Positions 1-8,775 of a stretch of DNA of 64,000 nt are shown here, one piece after another (position 1 is the stretch's first letter; each line of letters starts with the position of its first letter). The position numbers were made by a program, and so were the translations under genes. Origin of the DNA: Maricaulis sp017643475 (GTDB taxonomy: Bacteria > Pseudomonadota > Alphaproteobacteria > Caulobacterales > Maricaulaceae). A model generated the notes under the pieces. The model saw only the letters and a list, made by a program, of their open reading frames with translations. It was not told the DNA's origin and did not search any database. Where the stretch lies: contig NZ_CP138920.1 in the NCBI RefSeq assembly GCF_047123815.1, forward strand, positions 2,294,001-2,358,000, in the 5' to 3' direction.

Positions 1-398
1 GCTTTGACGATATCAAGACCCGTCCGAACACGCTCAACGCCCATCGCCTGATGCGCTGGGCTTCCGGCCAGGGCAAGGCAGAGGCCATGGCCGAGGAATT
101 GTTCGAGGCCTTCTTCAGACGCACCGAGGATATCGGCGATCCGGCAGTGCTGGCGGCCTGTGCCGAGGCGGCAGGTCTGGACCGTCCGATCATCGAGGAC
201 CTGTTGTCCTCTGATCGTGACGAGAAAGCGGTCTGGGACGAGGAGATGTTCTACCGCAAGCTCGGTGTCTCGGGCGTTCCCACCTATATTTTCAACGGCC
301 AGTTCGCTGTTTCCGGTGCGCAGGAACCTGCTGCCCTGGCCGATGCCATTCGTGAAGCCCTGAAGAATCCAGTTGAGGAAGAGGACGTATCCCAATGA
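1..398 (+). CDS. DsbA-family (FrnE-like) thiol oxidoreductase, 3' part only
   Basis: This is the C-terminal part of a gene that begins left of the window; the reading frame is open from base 3. The visible 131 residues look like the helical insertion and second half of the thioredoxin fold in the FrnE/2-hydroxychromene-2-carboxylate-isomerase branch of DsbA proteins. The segment GVSGVPTYIFNGQFAVSGAQ holds the cis-Pro (VPT) and the typical end strand of this family. The N-terminal CxxC region is outside the window, so activity cannot be judged. The stop codon overlaps the ATG of the next gene (ATGA), which suggests translational coupling. The family call is fairly secure; the substrate is unknown. 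Confidence 0.8.
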   Translation, partial: FDDIKTRPNTLNAHRLMRWASGQGKAEAMAEELFEAFFRRTEDIGDPAVLAACAEAAGLDRPIIEDLLSSDRDEKAVWDEEMFYRKLGVSGVPTYIFNGQFAVSGAQEPAALADAIREALKNPVEEEDVSQ

Positions 399-799
399 CC
401 GAGATCCAGGCAGTCGGCCTTTATGCCGGCCTGAACCTTCTCCTGATGATTTTCCTTGCTGCGAATGTCGTACGGCATCGCCGCCGCACATCCATCAGCC
501 TCGGTATAGGATCTGATGCCGATCTTGAACAGGCCGTCCGGGCACAGGCGAACTGTCTTGAAAATGCGGTGCCGGGCCTGCTCGCGCTCACCCTTCTGGC
601 GCTGACCGGTGCTTCTGCGCTTGTCCTGCACGGTTTTGGCGTAGCCTTGACCTTTGGTCGACTGACCCACGCCCACGGCCTGCTCACCCAGCCGGGACGT
701 TCCTTCGGGCGTTTCTACGGCACCTTGATCACCTGGCTGAGCCTGTTGGGCATGGCGGTCCTCCTGGTGCTGACGCCCTTCATTCCGGCATTGCAGTAG
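395..799 (+). CDS. MAPEG-family membrane protein
   Basis: A 134-residue protein with about four hydrophobic segments (roughly residues 5-25, 58-78, 80-95 and 108-130), matching the size and topology of the MAPEG family (membrane-associated proteins in eicosanoid and glutathione metabolism). The arrangement of the first loop (VRHRRRTSISLG, then RAQANCLENAVPG) followed by FGRLTHAHGL fits bacterial MAPEG proteins, where the ExxxN and RxxH elements contribute to the glutathione site. It starts inside the stop codon of the thiol oxidoreductase gene, so the two are probably co-expressed and linked to thiol or glutathione chemistry. The substrate is not predictable. Confidence 0.8.
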   Translation: MTEIQAVGLYAGLNLLLMIFLAANVVRHRRRTSISLGIGSDADLEQAVRAQANCLENAVPGLLALTLLALTGASALVLHGFGVALTFGRLTHAHGLLTQPGRSFGRFYGTLITWLSLLGMAVLLVLTPFIPALQ

Positions 800-826
800 G
801 CACGGGCAGAGGGCTATAGCCGAGGC

Positions 827-2188
827 ATGACCAAATCGATGACTTCACCTGACAAACAACGCCTCCAGGATATCGCTGCCGATCTGATCGAGCGGGCGAT
901 GAAGGCCGGCGCCGATGCTGCCGAGGCCTCGGTCAGCGAATCCCGCAATACCGAGCTGTCCGTCCGTGACGGCAATCTCGAGGATATCGAGGGCTCGGAA
1001 AGCCTGGATGCCGGCGTACGCGTCTTTATCGGCAAGCAACAGGCCGGTGTTGCTTTCTCTGACCTGTCGTCAGATGGCCGGAATCAGTCCATCGAGCGAG
1101 CTGTCGCCATGGCACGTGTGGCGCCGGAGGATCCTTTCTCGGCCCTCGCGGAAGCTGAGCGCCTGTGCGACAACCCGCCGGAAATCCAGCTGTTCGACGA
1201 CACCGTCTGGTCACCGCAGGATCTGGAAGCCCGCGCCATAGAGGTCGAGACAGCTGCGCGCGGTGTTGACGGTGTCTCCATGACCGACAGTGCCTTTGCC
1301 AGTTTTGGTCAGGGGGCGGCTGCCTATGCCACGTCCACCGGTTTCAACCAGGGTTGGCGCAAGAGCGTCTTTTCCTACGGCGCCAGTGTCATCGCCGAAA
1401 AGGACGGAGCGATGGAGCGCGACTATTCCGCGACAAGTGCGCGGCGCCCAGCGGATCTTCGCGCAACCGGCGAGATCGGTATCGAGGCCGGCGAGCGCAC
1501 GGCCCGTCGTGTCGGTCCGCGCAAGATCGATAGCGGCAGCCTGCCGGTGGTGTTTGATCGCCGTGTTGCCTCGACCTTCCTCAGCGCCCTGTGTGGTGCC
1601 ATTTCCGGGCCGGCAGTGGCGCGCGGCGTTTCCTTCCTGCGCGAGAAAATGGGTGAACAGGTCTTCGCTGACGGTATCACCATTCATGACGAGCCGCACC
1701 GCGACTGGGGTCATGGCTCTGCGCCCTTTGATGGCGAGGGCACGGTCAACCGCGCCAGTCGCATCATCGATAATGGTCGTCTGACAACCTGGTTCCTCAA
1801 TTCCGCTGCTGCGCGCCAGCTCGAGCTGGCGCCGACCGGACACGCGCGGCGCAGCATGGGTGGTCCACCGGGCGCCGGACCAACCAACCTGCATCTGGAA
1901 GCCGGTGCCAAGAGCCGGGACGCGCTGATCGGTGGTATTTCCGACGGTATTGTCGTGATGGAGATGTTCGGTCCCTCACTCAATTCCAATACCGGCGACT
2001 GGTCTGTCGGTGTCTCCGGTTATCGCATCGAGAACGGCGTCATGACCTATCCGGTGAGCGAGATCACCGTGGCCGGTAATCTGACCGAAATCTTTGCGCG
2101 GCTTGTTCCGGCGAGTGACCTAGAATTCCGCGGTTCCATCAATTCTCCCAGTGTGCTGGTCGACGCAATGTCCGTCGGCGGGCTCTAA
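827..2188 (+). CDS. pmbA: TldE/PmbA-family modulator of DNA-gyrase-related peptide maturation
   Basis: A 453-residue protein, the usual length for PmbA/TldE. It has the N-terminal segment around ADAAEASVSESRNTELSVRD and the C-terminal segment with NSNTGDWSVGVSG and YPVSEITVAGN that mark this family. No HExxH zinc motif is visible, as expected for the TldE/PmbA subunit, which pairs with the metalloprotease TldD. In enterobacteria the TldD-TldE heterodimer degrades unfolded peptides and matures microcin B17. Its role here is presumably peptide proteolysis in the cytoplasm. No tldD lies in the window. An in-frame ATG 12 bases downstream is an alternative start. Confidence 0.9.
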   Translation: MTKSMTSPDKQRLQDIAADLIERAMKAGADAAEASVSESRNTELSVRDGNLEDIEGSESLDAGVRVFIGKQQAGVAFSDLSSDGRNQSIERAVAMARVAPEDPFSALAEAERLCDNPPEIQLFDDTVWSPQDLEARAIEVETAARGVDGVSMTDSAFASFGQGAAAYATSTGFNQGWRKSVFSYGASVIAEKDGAMERDYSATSARRPADLRATGEIGIEAGERTARRVGPRKIDSGSLPVVFDRRVASTFLSALCGAISGPAVARGVSFLREKMGEQVFADGITIHDEPHRDWGHGSAPFDGEGTVNRASRIIDNGRLTTWFLNSAAARQLELAPTGHARRSMGGPPGAGPTNLHLEAGAKSRDALIGGISDGIVVMEMFGPSLNSNTGDWSVGVSGYRIENGVMTYPVSEITVAGNLTEIFARLVPASDLEFRGSINSPSVLVDAMSVGGL

Positions 2189-2211
2189 GCTTCAATCCCA
2201 AGAGGGCTGAG

Positions 2212-2460
2212 ATGAAAAAAGACAATGAACTGAACCAACAGCTGCTTCACCTCGTCATCGGTGGCGAGCTGGCGTGTGTGACCCCGGACAATTGCGAGTT
2301 CAAGGATCTGGAAGAAGTCGATTTTGTCGGTGCTTTCGGCACGTATGAAGAAGCACGAGCCGCCTGGAAAGGTGCAGCCCAGCGTACGGTCGACAATGCC
2401 CACATGCGCTATTTCATCATCCACGCGCACAAGCTGCTCGAACCGCAGACCGGCAAATAG
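2212..2460 (+). CDS. DUF4170 family protein
   Basis: A small 82-residue acidic protein with the pattern typical of DUF4170: LLHLVIGGEL near the start, then VDFVGAFGTYEEARAAWK, and a C-terminal AHMRYFIIHAHKLL. Its function is unknown. In many alphaproteobacteria a DUF4170 gene sits immediately before the DUF374-waaA-lpxK lipid A genes, and here it directly precedes the MsbA-like exporter, so a link to envelope lipid synthesis is a context-based inference. It is preceded by a purine-rich ribosome binding site (AAGAGGGCTGAG before the ATG). Confidence 0.82.
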   Translation: MKKDNELNQQLLHLVIGGELACVTPDNCEFKDLEEVDFVGAFGTYEEARAAWKGAAQRTVDNAHMRYFIIHAHKLLEPQTGK

Positions 2461-2469
2461 TCTGACACC

Positions 2470-4227
2470 TTGAGTGACACGGCTCGCACTTCCACTTGGC
2501 AGCTGGGGAAACGTCTCTGGCAGGACTGGGTGACGACCAGGCCAGCGCTTCTTGTCGGAGCGCTGGTTCTTGCCGTGGTCACTGCGCTGGCCGCTGCGAG
2601 TTACGCCGGTTTGATTGCCTGGACGTTTGATCTGCTTGAACAGCGTGACCCGTCCTTCTTCCCCTCGGCGCCTCTGGTCATTGTCGTGCTGACCACGATC
2701 CGGGCGCTCAGCCTGTATGGCCAAACCGTCCTGACCAACCGCATTGCGCTAACCGTGATGCAGGACATGCAGAATGCGATGTTCGCGCGTTTCATGCATG
2801 CCGATTTTGCGAGACTGACGTCCGAGCCGGTTGGCGCGCTGGTCTCACGTTTTACCAATGACATCACGTTGCTCCGTGAGACCCTTGTGCGCCTGGCAAA
2901 TAATCTTGCGCGCGATGTCCTGACTGTTTTCGCGGCGATTGCCTGGATGATCTATCTGGACTGGATGCTGACGGCGATGATCCTGGTGGTCTATCCGATC
3001 GCCTTCTACCCGGTCGTTCACATAGGCCAGAAACTGCGCAAGACGTCTGCTGATGCCCAGTCGCAGATGGGCGCTGTTACCAGCCAGCTTGAAGAGAGTT
3101 TTTCCGGCGCGCGCATGGTCAAGACCTATGGCCTGGAAGACTACGAGACCGATAGGGCTCGCACGTCGTTCCTGGAACGCCTCAAATTCCTCTTCCGCAT
3201 TACCGAGAACCGCGCCCGTGTTGACCCCATCCTGGAAGTCGTTGGCGGTCTGGCCCTGGCAGGTCTTGTCGGTTTTGCCGGCTGGCGCCTGATTGATGGT
3301 GCGACGTCCATCGGCAATCTGATGGGCATCCTGACCGCGCTGGGCGTGATGTCCCCGGCGATTCGCGCCATTGGAACGCTGAACGCGGTCGTGCAGGAAG
3401 GCTTTGCAGTTCTCGAACGGATTTTCGCCGTGCTCGACGAGCCTGACAGCATCAAGCCGGCGCTGGAAGCTCCGGCACTAAGGGTCAGCCAGGGCGGTGT
3501 GACGCTGGATGCCGTCAGCTTCAACTACCCCGATGGCACGACTGCTTTGCGGGAGGTGTCGCTCAAGGCCGAGCCTGGCCAAACCATCGCTCTTGTTGGT
3601 GCATCGGGTTCAGGCAAATCGACGATCATCAACCTCATCCCAAGGCTTTATGACGTCTCGTCTGGGCTGTTGCAGATTGATGGTCAGGACATTCGCGCGG
3701 TATCGCTTGCCAGCCTGCGCCGTGCCATGGCCCTGGTCAGCCAGGATGTGACCCTGTTCGATGACAGCGTACGGGCCAATATTGCGTTTGGCCGTCTGGA
3801 TGCGAGTGATGAGGAGATCGAGGCCGCGGCCAGGGCTGCTGACGCCCATGACTTCATCATGGAGCTGCCGGAGGGTTATGCCAGCCCGGTTGGTCCGCGT
3901 GGTGGCAATCTGTCCGGTGGCCAGCGACAGCGCATCTCGATTGCCCGGGCCATTCTCAAGGACGCGCCCATCCTCTTGCTGGATGAGGCTACCAGCGCAC
4001 TGGACACACAGTCCGAGAAACGCGTTCAGAACGCGCTGGATCGTCTATCCGAGGGGCGCACCACGATTGTCATCGCGCACCGTCTCTCGACCGTTCGCAA
4101 TGCGGACTGGATCTATGTGATGCAGGATGGCGAGGTCTGTGAACAGGGTCAGCACGACGCCCTGGTCGACAAGGGCGGGGTCTATGCCCGCCTGAGCCAG
4201 ATGCAGTTCGGGCAGCAGTACGAGTAG
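2470..4227 (+). CDS. msbA: MsbA-like ABC exporter (fused membrane and ATPase domains)
   Basis: A 585-residue half-transporter: a six-helix membrane domain (about residues 25-320) followed by an ATPase domain. Walker A is GASGSGKS (377-384), the signature LSGGQRQR starts at 481, Walker B is ILLLDEA (501-507), and the H-loop is IVIAHRLST. This layout is that of the MsbA/LipidA-exporter clan, which flips lipid A-core across the inner membrane. Its position between DUF4170 and the other lipid A genes supports that role, although drug or lipid exporters of the same clan cannot be told apart by sequence alone. The start codon is a TTG ten bases after the DUF4170 stop, with no clear ribosome site. 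The stop codon abuts the stop of the opposing kinase gene. Confidence 0.85.
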   Translation: MSDTARTSTWQLGKRLWQDWVTTRPALLVGALVLAVVTALAAASYAGLIAWTFDLLEQRDPSFFPSAPLVIVVLTTIRALSLYGQTVLTNRIALTVMQDMQNAMFARFMHADFARLTSEPVGALVSRFTNDITLLRETLVRLANNLARDVLTVFAAIAWMIYLDWMLTAMILVVYPIAFYPVVHIGQKLRKTSADAQSQMGAVTSQLEESFSGARMVKTYGLEDYETDRARTSFLERLKFLFRITENRARVDPILEVVGGLALAGLVGFAGWRLIDGATSIGNLMGILTALGVMSPAIRAIGTLNAVVQEGFAVLERIFAVLDEPDSIKPALEAPALRVSQGGVTLDAVSFNYPDGTTALREVSLKAEPGQTIALVGASGSGKSTIINLIPRLYDVSSGLLQIDGQDIRAVSLASLRRAMALVSQDVTLFDDSVRANIAFGRLDASDEEIEAAARAADAHDFIMELPEGYASPVGPRGGNLSGGQRQRISIARAILKDAPILLLDEATSALDTQSEKRVQNALDRLSEGRTTIVIAHRLSTVRNADWIYVMQDGEVCEQGQHDALVDKGGVYARLSQMQFGQQYE

Positions 4228-5832
4228 TTACTCGGCTGCGGTCGTCAGGATATCCGTGTTGCGACCCTCGGGCAGTTCCACCGAGAACACCGAACCGGCG
4301 CCCGGCGCACTTTCCACCGAGATATCCCCGCCCATCAGCTCAGCCAGTTTCTTGGCAATGGCCAGGCCCAGTCCGGTGCCGCCATTCTTGCGCGCCAGCT
4401 CGGATTCCGCCTGGCTGAAGGGCATGAAGATGCGATTGACCAGATCGCCATCCATTCCGATGCCGGTGTCGGCAACTTCCAGCATGATCTTGTGCTCGCC
4501 GGTTTCCATCTGGGAGGTCAGGCATTTCACCCGGATCTCGCCGCGTTCGGTGAATTTGACGGCATTGGAGAGGAGATTGGACAGGATCTGTCGTATGCGC
4601 GCTGGATCGCCAATGGCCTCACGGTCCGCGCAGGGGTCGATCTCGACATGCATGTTGAGGCCTTTCTCTCTGGCCTTCATGCGATAAGGACCGGTGACGC
4701 TTTGCACCAGTTCAGACGGATTATAGGTCGCGTCCTCGACCTCGAACCGGCCATTCTCGATATTGGCCAGGTCCAGAATATCGTTGAGTATATCCAGCAG
4801 GGTCTCACCGGAGCGGTGAATGAGGTCGACCATCTCGCCCTGGGATTCGGACAGTTCTGTGCTGGCGAGCAGGCTGGACATGCCCAGCACACCGTTCATG
4901 GGTGTGCGGATCTCGTGGCTCATCGTGGCCAGGAATTTCGATTTGGCGCGGCTGGCTTCGGTCGCTTGCTGGCGGGCTTCCACGAGGTCATGGATATCGG
5001 TCATCGCGCCGACAAAACGGCTTGGATCGCCATCGGGCGTTCGCACGGCTTCGCCACGCAGGCGGAACCAGCGATAGGTGCCGCCGACAACTTTCATGCG
5101 CGCCGTCATGTCGAACGGGCCGCCTGTGTCGAAATGGCGTTGCTGGGCAGCCTGGAAACGGTTGCGGTCGTCGCGATGGAGGAGAGTCTTGAACGCGTCG
5201 GAGCCGGCGGTGAATTCGCGGGACTGATAGCCCAGGAGTTCACGTGCCCGCGCCGAGAGATAGACCTGATCCGTTTCCAGGCACCAGTCGATAATCCCGT
5301 CCGACGTTCCCTTCATGGCGAGCGCGGCGCGTTCGCCGGACTCGATGGTCAGGATGTCGCCGGTCAAGCGACGCTTGTAATGATTGAAGACTGCCAGCAA
5401 TTCGGCCGCATGATCGATCGCGCGCTTGAATTGGGCGACGATGATGCCGATCGATTGTGCGCCCTGGAAGAGCGGCATCGCGACATAGCCGCGGATACCC
5501 ATCTGTTCCAGGATGATGTCTTTGGGAAACAGGGCTGTGACCTGGTCATCATGGATCGCCGCACCAACACGCAGAACTTCCTCGCAGGGGGTGCCAACGA
5601 TGGGGTAGCAGAAGTTCCCGGCCGGCTTCTTGTTCGTCATCACGTGGAGGGTGCGGATGTAGCGGTGGGCGACATCGGTGCGTCCGACATAGATCCTGTC
5701 CGCGTCGAACAGCTCGGCCGTGTGTCTGACAAAGGCTTGCAGAAATCCCTGACAGCTCTCTCGTGAGAGAACAAAGTTCAGCCGCTCCAGCCGTCCGCTT
5801 GTTCTTTCACCCTTGATAGCCAGATCACGCAT
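4228..5832 (-). CDS. Hybrid-less sensor histidine kinase with GAF and PAS domains
   Basis: A cytoplasmic-looking histidine kinase of 534 residues: a GAF-like sensor (about 20-170), a PAS domain with PAC tail (about 190-300; the RWFRLRGEAVRTPDG and FVGAMTDIHD elements), a HisKA dimerisation helix with the phospho-acceptor in FLATMSHEIRTPMNGV, and a HATPase domain with N box (ILSNLLSNAVKFTERG), G1 (VADTGIGMD) and G2 (GGTGLGLAI). No transmembrane segment or receiver domain is seen. The chosen start, an ATG at 5832, has GGGAG seven bases upstream; an extension to a TTG at 5877 is possible but has no ribosome site. It is inverted relative to the flanking lipid A genes. The signal and partner regulator are unknown. 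Confidence 0.85.
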   Translation of the reverse strand: MRDLAIKGERTSGRLERLNFVLSRESCQGFLQAFVRHTAELFDADRIYVGRTDVAHRYIRTLHVMTNKKPAGNFCYPIVGTPCEEVLRVGAAIHDDQVTALFPKDIILEQMGIRGYVAMPLFQGAQSIGIIVAQFKRAIDHAAELLAVFNHYKRRLTGDILTIESGERAALAMKGTSDGIIDWCLETDQVYLSARARELLGYQSREFTAGSDAFKTLLHRDDRNRFQAAQQRHFDTGGPFDMTARMKVVGGTYRWFRLRGEAVRTPDGDPSRFVGAMTDIHDLVEARQQATEASRAKSKFLATMSHEIRTPMNGVLGMSSLLASTELSESQGEMVDLIHRSGETLLDILNDILDLANIENGRFEVEDATYNPSELVQSVTGPYRMKAREKGLNMHVEIDPCADREAIGDPARIRQILSNLLSNAVKFTERGEIRVKCLTSQMETGEHKIMLEVADTGIGMDGDLVNRIFMPFSQAESELARKNGGTGLGLAIAKKLAELMGGDISVESAPGAGSVFSVELPEGRNTDILTTAAE

Positions 5833-5967
5833 TGCCCGTCTCCCAGTCCCGCACGTCGGGTCAGGGGAAGACGCCAACGTGGTTAACAGGTGTTAATGTG
5901 ACGGATGCCTGTGGAAAGGTGGCGTCATATCTGATGATTCAGTAGGTTATAAAGAATCAGCGGGGCG

Positions 5968-6630
5968 TTATTCGCGACGAAGAATACGCTCTGTCAGTAG
6001 GTTACCCCACCAGCTCGCCATGAATTCGGACTGCACTGCATCTCGGTCGTAGACATTCTCGACCCAGTCCCAGAATTCGATCGGATTCGATTCGTTGTAC
6101 AGCCGGTATGTCTCGAAGAAGTGGTCGAGCACCCCGGTCTTCCCGGCCTTAACGTGCAGATACTTAAGGGAGAGATGAGTGATCGCCTCATCATAGGGCA
6201 TTTTAAGATGAATCAGCCGGAAGAGAACCGACATCAACCCGGCCCGGTCCGCGCCTGACTTGCAGTGAAGGAAGGCGGGATACGCAATCGATTCGAAAAT
6301 CTTCTTCGCGCGTTGCATGCGATCAAGATAGGGCGCCTCGCGAGAGCCGAACGGCATGTCGATCATTTCCAGGCCGAGCTTTTCGCAGGCTTCCTTCTCC
6401 AGATCATAATAGCTTACGCCCGGCTGAGTTCCGCGGATATTGAGAATGGTCGTGAAACCCTGTTCCTTGAGCCATTCCAGGCGTTCGGGCGAGGGCTGGT
6501 TGCCGCGCCACATGCCGCCACCGACCTCGTGCATATTGTGAAAGCGCTGGCGCAGGATGCCGTGATCCTTCCAGAGATAATCACTCCAGGCGCGTTTGCG
6601 GTCTTCCGGGTTGCTCAGGTCGTAGCTCAT
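5968..6630 (-). CDS. Dual-specificity/tyrosine phosphatase-like protein
   Basis: A 220-residue protein with the Cys-phosphatase signature HCKSGADR (residues 122-129; catalytic Cys123, P-loop Arg129) and the upstream strand TTILNIRGTQPG typical of DSP/PTP-fold enzymes. A candidate general acid Asp lies in the loop near DMPFGSREAP. The family includes bacterial tyrosine phosphatases that act on proteins, inositol phosphates or lipids. It lies 135 bases upstream of the histidine kinase on the same strand and diverges from the DUF374 gene. Its place inside the lipid A block makes envelope or exopolysaccharide control possible, but that is inference. Confidence 0.8.
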   Translation of the reverse strand: MSYDLSNPEDRKRAWSDYLWKDHGILRQRFHNMHEVGGGMWRGNQPSPERLEWLKEQGFTTILNIRGTQPGVSYYDLEKEACEKLGLEMIDMPFGSREAPYLDRMQRAKKIFESIAYPAFLHCKSGADRAGLMSVLFRLIHLKMPYDEAITHLSLKYLHVKAGKTGVLDHFFETYRLYNESNPIEFWDWVENVYDRDAVQSEFMASWWGNLLTERILRRE

Positions 6631-6733
6631 GATGGTTCCATTCTCCCTCTGCCGGATTTAGGCTGATGAAGACGCGCATGCAACCGCGCGCTACTCTTGA
6701 CCTTCGCGCGATTGGGAGCGAGCAAGGTACATC

Positions 6734-7492
6734 ATGTTGAAACGTTTGCTGGCTCAGGCCTGGATGCAAGAAGTCATCGCCTTTCTTGTCTTCCTCTATA
6801 TTGAAACCGTTCGCCGCTCTATCCGCTGGGAAGTGCGCAATGCCGAGTTCATCGACAAGGTGCATGCCGAGAATATCCCGATTATTGGTGTGATCTGGCA
6901 TGGTCGCATCCTGATGGCGCTGGAAGGCTGGCATCGGAATTATTCGCGCATGATGGCGGTCGCCTCGCGGTCCCGCGACGCGGAATTTGGGGCACGCCTG
7001 GTGAAGTATTACGGCGTCAAGCTGGCACGCGGCTCCTCGCACAATCCGAACAAGCCGGGATCCGACAAGGGGGGCAGCAAGGCCTACCGCGAGGTTCTGC
7101 GCCATATTGAAAACGGTGGAAGCGGTGCGGTCACGCCGGACGGGCCGCGCGGCCCGCGCATGCGAGCAAGCTATGGCCCGGTGCGGCTGGCCCGGGACAC
7201 CGGCGCGCCGATTGTGCCCTTCACCTGGTCCAGCCGTCGCAAGACCATCATCCACAAGTCCTGGGACAAACATTACCTGCCAAGTTTTTTCACCAAGGGT
7301 GTGATTGTCTGGGGTGACCCGATCTATGTGGCCAGGGATGCGACCCAGGAAGACCTGGAAGCAGCCCGTGCGGAGATGGAAGAGCAGATGAACCGCCTGT
7401 CGCTGGAAGCGGACGAGGCGGCCGGCGGCGAGATCGTGCGACCGGACGAGCAAAGGCGTTCGACCAACCGGCCGGACGAGATCCCTGCATGA
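6734..7492 (+). CDS. DUF374 lysophospholipid acyltransferase-like protein
   Basis: A 252-residue protein of the DUF374 family, related to glycerolipid acyltransferases. The acyltransferase-type HX4D-like region reads IWHGRILM, and the conserved TPDGPRGPRMRA motif is present near residue 135. Alphaproteobacteria carry this gene next to waaA and lpxK, and it is thought to acylate a lipid A or phospholipid intermediate; the exact reaction is not settled. A hydrophobic N-terminal stretch (VIAFLVFLYIETV) suggests inner-membrane association. Its last codons overlap the start of waaA (ATGA), so it is the first gene of a coupled four-gene operon. Confidence 0.85.
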   Translation: MLKRLLAQAWMQEVIAFLVFLYIETVRRSIRWEVRNAEFIDKVHAENIPIIGVIWHGRILMALEGWHRNYSRMMAVASRSRDAEFGARLVKYYGVKLARGSSHNPNKPGSDKGGSKAYREVLRHIENGGSGAVTPDGPRGPRMRASYGPVRLARDTGAPIVPFTWSSRRKTIIHKSWDKHYLPSFFTKGVIVWGDPIYVARDATQEDLEAARAEMEEQMNRLSLEADEAAGGEIVRPDEQRRSTNRPDEIPA

Positions 7493-8775
7493 GCCTTCCC
7501 GCCTCGCTCCGCTGGTATCGGCTGTTGATGCGGGCCCTGACACCGTTCTCCGAATTGGTGCTCAAGCGACGGGTCAGGGCGGGCAAGGAAGATGCTTCGC
7601 GCCTGCATGAACGGCTGGGGAAGCCGGTCGAGCGACGACCGGAAGGCCCTCTGATCTGGCTGCACGGGGCGAGCGTGGGCGAGAGCTTGGTCCTGGCCAG
7701 CCTGGTGGACGAGCTGTGCGGTCAGCGTCCCGATCTGCGTTTTGTTGTTACCACTGGCACGGTCACCTCGGCTAACATGATGGCAGACCGCTTGCCATCG
7801 ACCGCTGTCCATCAGTTTGTCCCGCTCGATACGCCATCGGCTGTCGCGGGTTTTCTTGACCACTGGTCGCCGGACCTGGTGGTATTCGCTGAATCCGAGC
7901 TCTGGCCGAACCTGATCTCCGCCATCCGCCAGCGCGACATCCCGTTGGCGCTGGTCAATGCGCGGATGAATGAGAAATCGCTCAGGAGCTGGCGTCGCCG
8001 TCGCGAGAGTGCGCGTTATCTGTTGGGCTGTTTCTCCTGGATCGGGCCGGCGGATGAGCGCACGCGTGCCGGGCTCTCTGACCTACTGGGGAGAGAACCA
8101 CTCGACCTTGTCGGCAATATCAAGCTGGAAGCCAAACCCATGCCGCCCGATCCGCATGAGCTTTCGCGGGTGCGTGTTGCGCTTGCGGGCCGTCCGATCT
8201 GGCTCGCCGCCTCTACCCATTCCGGTGAGGATGGTATCGCCCTGGCCGCCAATGCCTTGCTCAAGGCGCGACATCCCAACAGCCTGCTGATCCTGGCCCC
8301 GCGCCATCCGGAACGGGCCGAGGAGATCGAGAAGCTGATGACGCGTCATGATCACAAATGGGCGCGGCGCTCCCGGGATGAAACCCCGGACACATCCTGT
8401 GATGTCTGGCTGGCAGATACGCTGGGAGAGATGGCGCTGTGGTATTCCAGCGCGCCGGCCTCGTTTATTGGCGGCAGCCTGATCCGCGGAATTGGTGGTC
8501 ATAACCCGATCGAGGCCAGCCAGCTCGGGTCGGCCGTGGTCTCCGGAGAGCATGTGGCCAGTTTCCAGGACGTTTTCGACGCCTACCGTACTGAAAACGC
8601 GGTGACCTTTGTGGATGATGCATTGACGCTTTCAGAAGCGGTCGAGAGCATCTGGGAGCATCATAGCCCAACCGCAGAGCAGGGCATGACAGCAGTGCGC
8701 CAGCTGTCTGGTGGTGCGCTTGCCCAGACGGTATCGGCCCTGCTGGGTCTGCTTGACGAGGAGGCCGAGGCGTGA
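7489..8775 (+). CDS. waaA: 3-deoxy-D-manno-octulosonic acid (Kdo) transferase
   Basis: A 428-residue GT30-family glycosyltransferase that adds Kdo from CMP-Kdo to lipid IVA at the cytoplasmic face of the inner membrane. Family marks are IWLHGASVGE near residue 57, with the catalytic Glu of the GASVGE motif, and in the C-terminal Rossmann domain APRHPERAEEI and FIGGSL..GGHNPIEAS, which bind CMP-Kdo. The length matches the family (420-430). Whether it adds one or two Kdo residues cannot be read from the sequence. It overlaps the DUF374 gene by four bases and lpxK by four bases, so the three are co-translated. Confidence 0.95.
   Translation: MSLPASLRWYRLLMRALTPFSELVLKRRVRAGKEDASRLHERLGKPVERRPEGPLIWLHGASVGESLVLASLVDELCGQRPDLRFVVTTGTVTSANMMADRLPSTAVHQFVPLDTPSAVAGFLDHWSPDLVVFAESELWPNLISAIRQRDIPLALVNARMNEKSLRSWRRRRESARYLLGCFSWIGPADERTRAGLSDLLGREPLDLVGNIKLEAKPMPPDPHELSRVRVALAGRPIWLAASTHSGEDGIALAANALLKARHPNSLLILAPRHPERAEEIEKLMTRHDHKWARRSRDETPDTSCDVWLADTLGEMALWYSSAPASFIGGSLIRGIGGHNPIEASQLGSAVVSGEHVASFQDVFDAYRTENAVTFVDDALTLSEAVESIWEHHSPTAEQGMTAVRQLSGGALAQTVSALLGLLDEEAEA

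Noticed and set aside
5883..5896. CtrA-like site TTAACAGGTGTTAA upstream of the histidine kinase gene
   Set aside because: The two TTAA half-sites are six bases apart rather than the seven expected for a full CtrA box, so it is not claimed as a CtrA site.
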